Positions 1-6,642 of a DNA stretch of 11,580 bases are shown piece by piece. This stretch comes from CAZXDS01 sp964639525. Lineage in GTDB: Bacteria > Bacteroidota > Ignavibacteria > Ignavibacteriales > Melioribacteraceae. Position numbers and translations under genes: made by a program. The notes beneath the pieces were generated by a model, which had not been told where the DNA came from, did no database searches, and was given only the letters and a program-made list of their open reading frames with translations. The stretch is taken from assembly GCA_964639525.1 (NCBI GenBank), contig CAZXDS010000110.1, positions 1 to 11,580 of the forward strand, in the 5' to 3' direction. Each line of letters begins with the position of its first letter. Position 1 is the first letter of the stretch.

Positions 1-276
1 CCTCTTTTTCTTTGGTGGATTAAATCTTTACCCACAACAATTAGGGTAGAACCATTTTCATTAACCTCACGTTGAAACGAGCTAAAAACATACAATCCCA
101 AACGGGTTTTAACCAGTTTGGAGTTTTTCGGAGTGAATTCAAATATTAAATTCCTAAGTATAGCCCCATTCTATTGAACAATTTTAGTCCGCTTAATTTA
201 GTAAAAATTATTCGCTGTTTTTCATTGTCTTTTGCCTTTCAATTAATCTATTTCTATTTTTAACCGTGATAATTAA
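1..276. other. Left-edge non-coding region
   Basis: No convincing gene lies here. The + strand frames are broken by stops. The minus strand has one open frame from 170 to 3 (56 codons, running off the window) but it has no ATG and lies across a repeat, so I do not call it. Two imperfect inverted repeats are visible: 15-35 (GTGG...CCAC type, two-base loop) and 98-121. The latter belongs to a repeat described separately. The promoter of era should lie in the AT-rich 190-276 part, but I see no box there that I would defend. Confidence 0.6.
74..141. repeat. Diverged copy of the palindromic MITE-like repeat found at 6361-6483
   Basis: Aligned without gaps, 74-141 matches 6415-6482 at 48 of 68 positions by my count, 34 of 45 in the 97-141 part. 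The best-kept portion is the hairpin 98-121 (11 pairs, one G-A mismatch, TT loop), equivalent to the perfect hairpin 6437-6464. Of five differences in the 25-base core, four form two compensatory base-pair swaps, so the hairpin itself seems to have been kept. The right inverted end (124-141) is recognisable. The left end and the first hairpin of the intact element are degraded or missing here. Like the intact copy, the hairpin is followed by a T-run (124-128). Confidence 0.55.
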
Positions 277-1200
277 ATGCAAAAAGAGATTATGAAAACC
301 AAAACCGGATATGTGAGTATAATTGGGAAACCAAATGTAGGCAAATCAACATTGATGAATGCATTAATTGGTACCAAGCTTTCAATAACAACAAACAAAC
401 CGCAAACAACACGAAAACGAATTCTTGGGATTGCCGATAATAAAGAGTATCAAATTATATTTTTGGATACTCCGGGAATTTTAGATCCGGCTTATTTGTT
501 GCAGGAAAAAATGCTTGAATACGTTTTCCGTTCGGTCGGCGATGCTGATATTTTACTTGTAATTATTGATGCCGAATCCGATCCAACGGGAAAGAAAACA
601 TTGGAAAATGAGCATGTAAAAAAAATATTATCACAAGTTGATTCACCAAAAGTTTTGATTATCAATAAAATTGATATTTCAAACGAGACAATTGTTGAAA
701 ATTTACTTCGAGACATAAACGACAGATTTTATTTCGACGCCGTAATTCCGGTTTCGGTAATAGAAAATTTTAATGTTGAAACAGTTTTAAAATCTTTAAT
801 AGAGCTTCTTCCCGAAGGCGAAAAATTTTATCCCGAAGATCAGCTTTCCGATGAACCTGAAAAATTCTTTGTTTCGGAAATCATCCGCGAAAAATTATTT
901 GAACAATTTTATGACGAAATACCTTTCAGCATCGAAGTTATGATTGAAGAATTTAAGGAACGAAAGAAGGGGAAAGACTATATTTCCGCCTCAATTGTTG
1001 TGGAACGTGATTCCCAAAAGCCGATTATTCTCGGGAAAAAAGGTGCTGCAATTAAAAAACTTGGCGCTGTTGCCCGTGAAGCAATTGAAGAATTTCTTCA
1101 AAGAGAAGTTTATCTTGAGCTGAGAGTTAAAATTAGAAAAAATTGGCGTTCAAATCCGAATTTCTTAAAATCATTCGGCTACACTCCGGAAAATAATTAA
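277..1200 (+). CDS. era: GTPase Era
   Basis: Era is an essential Ras-like GTPase that binds the 3' end of 16S rRNA and assists small-subunit maturation at the inner face of the membrane. The 307-residue product has the expected order: G1 GKPNVGKST (17-25), the Era-type G2 KPQTTR (41-46), G3 DTPG (64-67) and G4 NKID (130-133). A C-terminal KH domain follows, with the GxxG loop GKKG (253-256) and the conserved tail YLELRVKIRKNWR. Length is normal for the family. The G5 loop reads VSV (159-161) where Ser-Ala is usual, a mild oddity. The start is uncertain: ATG 277 has no clear Shine-Dalgarno, while ATG 292 (residue 6) has a weak AGAGA just upstream. The next gene starts 3 bases after the stop, so the two are probably co-transcribed. 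Confidence 0.96.
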   Translation: MQKEIMKTKTGYVSIIGKPNVGKSTLMNALIGTKLSITTNKPQTTRKRILGIADNKEYQIIFLDTPGILDPAYLLQEKMLEYVFRSVGDADILLVIIDAESDPTGKKTLENEHVKKILSQVDSPKVLIINKIDISNETIVENLLRDINDRFYFDAVIPVSVIENFNVETVLKSLIELLPEGEKFYPEDQLSDEPEKFFVSEIIREKLFEQFYDEIPFSIEVMIEEFKERKKGKDYISASIVVERDSQKPIILGKKGAAIKKLGAVAREAIEEFLQREVYLELRVKIRKNWRSNPNFLKSFGYTPENN

Positions 1201-1203
1201 ACG

Positions 1204-2133
1204 ATGATATCAAAACTACGCAATAAATATCTCGGTGAAGGTTCATTGCTGATTGTTACTTTACTTTGGGGCGCAACCTTTGTTATAGTAAAGGAATCAC
1301 TGAACGATATTTCATCAATGTTGTTTATAGCTTTTCGGTTTTCAATTGCCGGAATATTGTTTATCCCTTTTTTGATTAAAAAACATATTAAATTCACTGC
1401 TGATGCAGTCCTTTCCGGCGGTTTGCTCGGGGTTCTTCTTTTCATAGGATTTGCAACTCAAACAGTTGGATTAAAATATACGCTTGCTACAAAGTCCGGA
1501 TTTATTACCGGTTCTTCGGTGGTTATGATTCCCATTTTCCAAACATTGATTGAAAAAAGATTTCCTACTAAAGGTGCAATTATTGGAACTGTGTTTGTTC
1601 TTATCGGAATTCTTTTTCTATCAAGCGGAGGAAATTCGATTTTTACTTTTCTTGAAACTCTCGGTTCAAATTTTAATTTCGGCGATGGCTTAACTCTTAT
1701 TTGTGCCGTGTTCTTTGCTCTTTACGTTGTGTATCTCGATATTATCACAAAAAAATATGATTTTTGGCTGCTGCTTTTTATGCAGATTGCCGTTACCGGA
1801 GTGCTGAGTTTCTTTGCCGCATTGTTGTTTGGTGTCTCAAATCTTGAACCGATTAAAATAAATTTTAGCAATCAATTGATATTTGGACTTCTATACACAT
1901 CTATTTTTGCAACCTTAATTACAACCGCTTTGCAGACTAAGTATCAGAAATTGATTTCACCTACCAAAGCGGGAATAATATTTTCGTTCGAACCGGTATT
2001 TGCCGCCATTATTGCCTTTTTTGCAATAAATGAAAGAATTACAATGTTTGGACTATTTGGCGGATTACTTATATTTTTCGGTTTGATAACTTCGGAATTA
2101 TTTGATGCAAAGTTTGGGAAACATATTTCTTGA
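1204..2133 (+). CDS. EamA/DMT-family membrane transporter
   Basis: The 309-residue protein is almost entirely hydrophobic and fits ten membrane helices arranged as two EamA repeats, the drug/metabolite transporter fold. The N-terminal helix carries the family-typical LLWGATFVIVKESL. The second repeat includes the Pro-Thr-Lys-Ala-Gly and FSFEPVFAAIIAFF stretch characteristic of the last helices, followed by a Gly-rich final helix. Family members export amino acids, metabolites or drugs; the substrate cannot be read from sequence. It begins 3 bases after era with no Shine-Dalgarno of its own, suggesting translation following termination of era. The 133 bases after it contain a small AT-only hairpin (2141-2155) and no clear terminator. 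Confidence 0.88.
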   Translation: MISKLRNKYLGEGSLLIVTLLWGATFVIVKESLNDISSMLFIAFRFSIAGILFIPFLIKKHIKFTADAVLSGGLLGVLLFIGFATQTVGLKYTLATKSGFITGSSVVMIPIFQTLIEKRFPTKGAIIGTVFVLIGILFLSSGGNSIFTFLETLGSNFNFGDGLTLICAVFFALYVVYLDIITKKYDFWLLLFMQIAVTGVLSFFAALLFGVSNLEPIKINFSNQLIFGLLYTSIFATLITTALQTKYQKLISPTKAGIIFSFEPVFAAIIAFFAINERITMFGLFGGLLIFFGLITSELFDAKFGKHIS

Positions 2134-2266
2134 TTTTTAAGTAAAAGACTTTTACAAAAAGGTTAAACATTAATTTTTGTTGAACAGAATTAATTGCTGA
2201 GAAACTTGAAGACCGATATAGCGGAAAATAACAATTTAACAATAAAACAATAAAGCAATTTATTTC

Positions 2267-2542
2267 ATGAAAGCTCGTGCTGAAATATTAGTAAACGGTC
2301 TGGTTCAAGGTGTAGGATTTCGTTATTTTGTTGTTCGGAATGCTCAGGAATTGGGCATAACAGGATATACGAAAAATTTATTCACCGGTGAGGTTCTTAC
2401 GGTTGCCGAAGGTGAGAAACATTTAATTGAAAATTTATTTGATTTATTAAAAATTGGTCCATCCTATGCGGATGTTCGTAATGCAAATATTATTTGGCAG
2501 GAAAACAAAAATGAATTTAAGACTTTTGAGGTTAGACATTGA
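2267..2542 (+). CDS. acyP: Acylphosphatase
   Basis: A 91-residue protein covering the whole acylphosphatase fold. Enzymes of this family hydrolyse carboxyl-phosphate bonds of acyl phosphates (acetyl phosphate, carbamoyl phosphate and similar) in the cytosol. The signature GLVQGVGFRYF (11-21) contains the phosphate-binding arginine, Arg19. The catalytic asparagine is Asn37 in GYTKNLFTGEV. Length is standard (about 90). The gene's stop (TGA 2540-2542) overlaps the TTG start of ispF by 4 bases, placing it first in the overlapping chain. The AT-rich gap upstream (2134-2266) probably holds the promoter of the chain, but no strong boxes are seen. The physiological role of bacterial acylphosphatases is not well settled. 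Confidence 0.93.
   Translation: MKARAEILVNGLVQGVGFRYFVVRNAQELGITGYTKNLFTGEVLTVAEGEKHLIENLFDLLKIGPSYADVRNANIIWQENKNEFKTFEVRH
2527..2541 (+). promoter_or_regulatory. Ribosome binding site and TTG start of ispF
   Basis: GAGG at 2528-2531, inside the end of the acylphosphatase gene, lies 7 bases before TTG 2539-2541. No ATG or GTG in frame precedes the conserved FGYDVH motif. The TTG therefore is the only start that keeps the whole IspF N-terminus and is properly spaced from a Shine-Dalgarno sequence. Confidence 0.7.
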
Positions 2543-3027
2543 TTCCATTTAGAACAGGTTTCGGCTATGATGTTCATCAGTTTGCCGAAAATAGAAAATT
2601 AATTATCGGCGGCGTTGAAATTCCTTTTAATAAAGGCTTGCTCGGTCATTCCGATGCGGATGTTTTGCTTCACGCTATTACCGATGCACTTCTCGGAGCA
2701 TTGGCTCTCGGCGATATTGGAAAACACTTCCCTGATACTGACAGCCGTTTTAAAAATGCGGACAGTAAAACTTTTCTTTCGGAATCGTATAAAATGATAA
2801 TGAAAAAGGGATATATAATTGGAAATATTGATGCAACGGTTGTTATAGAAAAGCCGAAACTTGCTCCGCACATAAATAAAATGCAGAAAATAATTTCAGG
2901 TTTATTGAATTGCTCAAATGAACAAATTTCAATTAAGGCAACTACTTCGGAAAAGATGGGATTTGTCGGAAAGCAAAATGGGGCAAAAGCCTATGCAACA
3001 GTTTTACTAATGAAAGCTGAAAATTAA
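2539..3027 (+). CDS. ispF: 2-C-methyl-D-erythritol 2,4-cyclodiphosphate synthase
   Basis: IspF is the fifth enzyme of the MEP isoprenoid pathway. It cyclises CDP-methylerythritol 2-phosphate to methylerythritol 2,4-cyclodiphosphate with loss of CMP, as a trimer with a metal in each active site. The 162-residue product has the metal ligands Asp11 and His13 in FGYDVHQF and His45 in the DADVLLHAITDALLGAL helix. It also has the conserved LGHSDADV loop (35-42), GDIGKHFPDTD, and the late TTSEKMGFVGKQNGA motif. Length is typical. Translation starts at TTG, overlapping the acylphosphatase stop by 4 bases. Its stop shares one base with the ATG of the next gene (TAATG), so translational coupling on both sides is likely. 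Confidence 0.96.
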   Translation: MIPFRTGFGYDVHQFAENRKLIIGGVEIPFNKGLLGHSDADVLLHAITDALLGALALGDIGKHFPDTDSRFKNADSKTFLSESYKMIMKKGYIIGNIDATVVIEKPKLAPHINKMQKIISGLLNCSNEQISIKATTSEKMGFVGKQNGAKAYATVLLMKAEN

Positions 3028-3632
3028 TGTTGCAGGAAATTCTTACTTACATCAGCACACTCGATACGGGTTACGTTTATTTAATACTTTTCTTTTTCGC
3101 ATTTATCGAAAATGTTTTTCCGCCTTCGCCAAGTGATGTTGTTGTGATAATTGGCGCAACACTGATTGCAAGTACATCTGCCGGATTTATCCCGATTTTA
3201 TTCATCACAAGTATCGGCAGTGCTTTGGGTTTTATTTTGATGTATTATGTCGGTGATTTTTTCGGTAAAAAAATAATTCGCAGCGGAAAATTAAAATTTA
3301 TAAGTAACGAGTCTCTTGACAGCACAAACAAATGGTTTTCCAAATACGGTTATTATCTGATTCTTGCAAATAGATTTCTTCCGGGAACGCGGTCGGTAAT
3401 AAGTTTTTTTACCGGAATTCACAAACTAAAAATAGGCAAAACATTTTTATTTGCTCTTATATCAGCAACAGCTTGGAACATTGTTATTATTTTTACAGGA
3501 ATGGAACTGGGTAAAAATGTTGAACTGATTGATAAATATCTTTCAACATATTCCACAATTATTTTATTATTAACCGGCTTGGCAGTAATTATCTTTGCAG
3601 CAAAATATTTTGTAAAAAAAAGAAAAGTATGA
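3027..3632 (+). CDS. DedA-family (VTT-domain) membrane protein
   Basis: A 201-residue membrane protein of the DedA/SNARE-associated (VTT) family. Glu28 begins the ENVFPPSPSD motif, a hallmark of the family's re-entrant membrane segment. The second hallmark is FSKYGYYLILANRFLPGTR (104-122). Arg116 and Arg122 keep the six-residue spacing of the two essential arginines known from E. coli YqjA. Further hydrophobic segments lie near 136-156 and 173-195, followed by a basic tail KKRKV. Family members have been linked to membrane homeostasis and to flipping of lipid carriers such as undecaprenyl phosphate; which of these applies here is not visible. It overlaps ispF by 1 base and lnt by 4 bases (ATGA). 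Confidence 0.9.
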   Translation: MLQEILTYISTLDTGYVYLILFFFAFIENVFPPSPSDVVVIIGATLIASTSAGFIPILFITSIGSALGFILMYYVGDFFGKKIIRSGKLKFISNESLDSTNKWFSKYGYYLILANRFLPGTRSVISFFTGIHKLKIGKTFLFALISATAWNIVIIFTGMELGKNVELIDKYLSTYSTIILLLTGLAVIIFAAKYFVKKRKV

Positions 3633-5326
3633 AATTCCCATTTCAAAAATACCGAAACGTTTACACGCCGGAACAAAGAAAACAAAACCGCAAAAATCTT
3701 TTACTAGGTTTATTTTCAGGATTAATGCTTGGTCTGTCATTCCCGCCGTTTCATTTACCTTACTTGGTTTTTGTAGGGTTGATTCCTTATTTAATTGTTC
3801 TTCAGAAAAAAGAAGGACTTGCTGAGATTAACCGCTTTACTTATTTCACTTTTTTTATTTTTAATATAATTACAATTTATTGGGTTGGAAGCTGGACACA
3901 AAATGCAGATCCGTTTCTTGAAATTGCAGGCTCCGTGTTGATGTTTTTTAATCCGCTTCTGTTCCTAATTCCATCAACACTTTACTGTTTTGCAAAAAAA
4001 ATATTTACGCGGAATGCGGCATTATTTTTATTCCCGCTGTTCTGGGTAACTTACGAATATGCTTACAGCATAACCGATTTCCGATTTCCGTGGCTTACGC
4101 TTGGTAATTCCCTTCCGTATTTTAACCGGTTTATTCAAATAGCTGATATTGTGGGTGTTTACGGACTTACGTTATTTATCATTTACATTAATATTTTCTT
4201 CTTTAAAGGATTTAAAAACTTTTTTACTAACAAGCAAAAAAGTTTAATTTATTTCAGTGTTGGAATTTTGTTGTTTTTAATCCCACTTTCTTACGGAATA
4301 ATAAAAACCAATACTTTCAAGATTTCAAATAATAAAATTAAAGTCGGATTGATTCAACCCAACTTTGATCCGACAAACAAATGGGACGGAGGTTCACTTG
4401 ATAAACAATTGGATACTTATCTTTCCCTTTCGCAGAAATCAATTGAACAAGGTTCACAAATAATAGTCTGGCCTGAAACGGCACTGCCGGTTTATTTGTT
4501 AGATGGAAATTATTTTTCTCAAGTTGCAAGAATTCACCGGTTTTTTGACAGCAACAACGTGGCACTTATCACCGGAATGCCGGATGCAAATTTTTATTTC
4601 AACAAAAAAGATGCTCCCATGGATGCAAAACCAGTGGGGAAAGGGAACACACTTTATACTTCATACAACTCCATTCTTATGTTCACACCGAATAATTATC
4701 AAGTTCAAAAATATCAAAAAATGAAATTGGTTCCGTTTGGTGAAAAAGTTCCACTTGTTGAATCATTTCCTTGGTTAGCTGATATTATTAAATGGAATGT
4801 CGGACTAAGCGGTTGGAATACGGGAAAGGATACTGTTAATTTCAAATTAAATAGTTTATTTATTAATAATACTACAAAAAAAAATCCGAAAGAGATTAAT
4901 ATTGCCGGCGTTGTTTGTATTGAATCAATCTTTCCTGATTTTGTTGCTGCATTTGTTAATAAGGGGGCTCAGCTTATTGTTGTTGTTACAAATGATAGTT
5001 GGTACGGCAATTCAAGCGGACCATATCAGCATAAAGAAATCAGTGTTTTGCGAGCTGTGGAAAATAGGCGTTCAGTAGTTCGCGCTGCAAACGGTGGAAT
5101 AAGCTGTTTAATAGATCCGCTTGGAAATACAGTTAAAGAAACTAAAATGTTCGAACAAGCAGAATTAACAATTGCAGCTCCTTTAGAAACAGTGGAAACT
5201 TTCTACACAAAGTATCCGCTTTTAATTCCATACCTTGCAACCACGGTTTCAATTCTAATTATTCTTTTATTTTACATAAAACAAACATTTAATTTTATAG
5301 AAAAAAGAAGGACGAAAAAAGCATGA
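3629..5326 (+). CDS. lnt: Apolipoprotein N-acyltransferase
   Basis: Lnt transfers an acyl chain from phospholipid to the N-terminal cysteine of lipoproteins, the last maturation step, in the inner membrane with its active site facing the periplasm. The 565-residue product has an N-terminal hydrophobic half (about 25-230). A carbon-nitrogen hydrolase domain starts at KVGLIQPNFDPTNKW, and a last helix lies near 535-553. The catalytic triad is visible: Glu283 in VWPETALP, Lys364 just before LVPFGEKVP, and Cys430 in GVVCIESIFPDF. The NDSWYG and RAVENRRSVVRAANGG motifs follow. It is somewhat longer than the E. coli enzyme, mainly in the hydrolase domain. Four-base ATGA overlaps link it to DedA before and the aldolase after. 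The M13 peptidase downstream is a plausible substrate. Confidence 0.96.
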   Translation: MKFPFQKYRNVYTPEQRKQNRKNLLLGLFSGLMLGLSFPPFHLPYLVFVGLIPYLIVLQKKEGLAEINRFTYFTFFIFNIITIYWVGSWTQNADPFLEIAGSVLMFFNPLLFLIPSTLYCFAKKIFTRNAALFLFPLFWVTYEYAYSITDFRFPWLTLGNSLPYFNRFIQIADIVGVYGLTLFIIYINIFFFKGFKNFFTNKQKSLIYFSVGILLFLIPLSYGIIKTNTFKISNNKIKVGLIQPNFDPTNKWDGGSLDKQLDTYLSLSQKSIEQGSQIIVWPETALPVYLLDGNYFSQVARIHRFFDSNNVALITGMPDANFYFNKKDAPMDAKPVGKGNTLYTSYNSILMFTPNNYQVQKYQKMKLVPFGEKVPLVESFPWLADIIKWNVGLSGWNTGKDTVNFKLNSLFINNTTKKNPKEINIAGVVCIESIFPDFVAAFVNKGAQLIVVVTNDSWYGNSSGPYQHKEISVLRAVENRRSVVRAANGGISCLIDPLGNTVKETKMFEQAELTIAAPLETVETFYTKYPLLIPYLATTVSILIILLFYIKQTFNFIEKRRTKKA

Positions 5327-6354
5327 CAAAAATAATTGATTTAAGAAGCGATACAGTTACAAAACCGTCGCCCGAGATGCGAAAAGCTATGTACGAGGCG
5401 GAAGTAGGCGATGATGTTTACAAAGAGGACCCAACTGTAAATGAACTTGAAGAATATGTTGCTGATTTATTTGGAAAAGATTCCGCACTCTTTGTTTCAA
5501 GCGGTGTAATGGGAAACCAAATCTGCTTGAATGTTTTAACACAGCCAAGCGACGAAGTTATTTGCGAACGTTCAGCACATATCTTTCAATATGAATCGGG
5601 TACTCCGGCCGCCTTAAGTGGAATACAATTAAATTTAATTGAGGGGACAAAAGGTGTATTTACACCGGAGCAAGTTGAACCGCTTATCAGACCTGAAAGC
5701 GCATATTACATGCCGAGAACGAGAGTTGTTGAAATTGAAAACACTCACAATGTTGCCGGTGGAACAATAAACCCGATTGAAAATATTAGAGCAATGCAAA
5801 AACTTACTGATAAGCACGGACTTTTTCTGCACATGGATGGTGCACGCTTGTGGAATGCTTCGGTAGTAACAGGAATTTCATTATCAGAATACGGTTCATA
5901 TTTCGATTCCATTTCGGTTTGTTTATCCAAAGGGTTAGGTGCGCCGATTGGTTCGGTGATTGTCGGAGCAGACGGATTTATTAAAGAAGCGTTCCGGGTT
6001 CGTAAAGCTTGGGGCGGCGGGATGCGGCAAGTCGGTATTATTGCAGCCGGAGGATTGTATGCCGTTAAAAATAATATTGAACGGTTAGCCGAAGATCACG
6101 AAAATGCTGATTTATTAGCTGAACATCTTGCACAATTGCAGAATGTAGATATAGATCTTGTAAGCGTAGAAACAAATATAGTAATGTTCAAATCAAAAAT
6201 TAAATCGGTTGAACAGGTTATTTCCGAATGCAAAGAAAACGGACTGCTGCTTGGACCGGGTGGTGTCGGGGTTTTACGAATTGTTACTCACATGGATATC
6301 AGCAGCGAAGATGTTGAAAAGGCAAAAGCTATTTTTTCAAAAATATTGGGATAA
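5323..6354 (+). CDS. ltaE: Low-specificity L-threonine aldolase
   Basis: A PLP-dependent fold-type I enzyme that cleaves L-threonine and L-allo-threonine to glycine and acetaldehyde in the cytosol. The 343-residue product opens with the family hallmark IDLRSDTVTKPSPEMR and GDDVYKEDPTVNELE. It has His86 in ERSAHIFQYE (the ring-stacking histidine), the ENTHNVAGG loop and HMDGARLWN (Asp and Arg contacts to the cofactor). The PLP lysine is Lys203 in CLSKGLGAPIGS. Length is normal. It overlaps lnt by 4 bases (ATGA), so it is the last gene of the overlapping chain. A MITE-like element begins 6 bases after its stop and supplies the apparent terminator. Why a threonine aldolase sits behind lnt is not explained by the sequence. 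Confidence 0.95.
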   Translation: MTKIIDLRSDTVTKPSPEMRKAMYEAEVGDDVYKEDPTVNELEEYVADLFGKDSALFVSSGVMGNQICLNVLTQPSDEVICERSAHIFQYESGTPAALSGIQLNLIEGTKGVFTPEQVEPLIRPESAYYMPRTRVVEIENTHNVAGGTINPIENIRAMQKLTDKHGLFLHMDGARLWNASVVTGISLSEYGSYFDSISVCLSKGLGAPIGSVIVGADGFIKEAFRVRKAWGGGMRQVGIIAAGGLYAVKNNIERLAEDHENADLLAEHLAQLQNVDIDLVSVETNIVMFKSKIKSVEQVISECKENGLLLGPGGVGVLRIVTHMDISSEDVEKAKAIFSKILG

Positions 6355-6360
6355 CCAGTA

Positions 6361-6483
6361 ATGAGTCCATTCTAAAAAGTAATACTTTGACTAACCCACG
6401 ACTTCAGTCGTGGGGAAACAGACTAAAGACGAACTTCCCCAAACGGACTTTAGTCCGTTTGGGGCTTTTTAGAGTGGACTCAT
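6361..6483. mobile_element. MITE-like palindromic element with terminal inverted repeats
   Basis: The outer arms 6360-6379 and 6465-6484 are inverted repeats of 20 bases with a single difference, which would be a U-G pair in RNA. Taking ATGAGTCC/GGACTCAT as the ends, the element is 123 bp and is flanked on both sides by TA (6359-6360, 6484-6485), as expected for mariner/IS630-type insertion. Because TA is its own complement, it could instead simply be part of the repeat. Inside are two perfect hairpins: 6395-6414 (CCCACGACT, TC, AGTCGTGGG) and 6437-6464 (13-bp arms, TT loop). There is also a competing pair GGGGAA 6412-6417 with TTCCCC 6435-6440. It has no coding capacity. It could equally be a REP/BIME-like repeat mobilised by a RAYT (IS200-like) transposase. 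A diverged copy lies at 74-141. Confidence 0.7.
6437..6470 (+). terminator. Intrinsic terminator of the lnt-ltaE operon, lying inside the MITE-like element
   Basis: A perfect 13-bp stem (6437-6449 with 6452-6464, starting CCCC and ending GGGG, two-base loop) is followed at once by CTTTTT. It is 83 bases after the ltaE stop, in the right orientation to end that operon, with nothing else terminator-like in between except the shorter hairpin 6395-6414, which lacks a T-run. Confidence 0.75.
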
Positions 6484-6491
6484 TAATAAAA

Positions 6492-6520
6492 TTGCGATTC
6501 GGTTTAAATCCATATATAAT
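6492..6520 (+). promoter_or_regulatory. Candidate sigma-70-like promoter for the M13 peptidase gene
   Basis: TTGCGA (6492-6497) and a consensus TATAAT (6515-6520) are separated by 17 bases, just right of the MITE-like element and about 120 bases before the peptidase start. The -35 box matches the consensus at 4 of 6 positions. If this organism uses the Bacteroidota-type promoter instead, the call fails. Confidence 0.35.
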
Positions 6521-6629
6521 GATGGTCGCTTAAGTTGACAGCATTGATATAATGACAAGGAACAGAATTGAATTTCTTCCGTCTAATTTTTACTGTATTA
6601 TTAAAAGTATAATTTAATTTATCAATTAT

Positions 6630-6642
6630 GAGGAATCATATG
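6630..6642 (+). promoter_or_regulatory. Ribosome binding site deciding the M13 peptidase start
   Basis: GAGGA (6630-6634) sits 5 bases before ATG 6640, while the in-frame ATG at 6628 has no Shine-Dalgarno sequence and would itself overlap this site. Starting at 6640 gives a cleaner signal peptide beginning MKSKIILSILLLG. Confidence 0.6.

Noticed and set aside
15..35. Imperfect inverted repeat GTGG...CCAC as a copy of the first hairpin (6395-6414) of the MITE-like element.
   Set aside because: Its arms have the opposite polarity and it does not align with that hairpin in the register set by the 74-141 match.
3..170. Minus-strand open frame at the left edge, 56 codons, running off the window.
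   Set aside because: It has no ATG, begins right after a stop codon, and lies across the diverged repeat at 74-141. I recognise no protein motif in it. More sequence to the left would decide.
2141..2155. Hairpin GTAAAAG-A-CTTTTAC after the EamA gene as a terminator.
   Set aside because: The stem is almost all A-T, has a one-base loop that must open further, and is followed by A rather than T.
6535..6553. Perfect TTGACA (6535-6540) and TATAAT (6548-6553) boxes before the M13 gene.
   Set aside because: Only 7 bases separate them, far below the roughly 17 needed for a sigma-70 promoter. The pair at 6492 and 6515 is better spaced.
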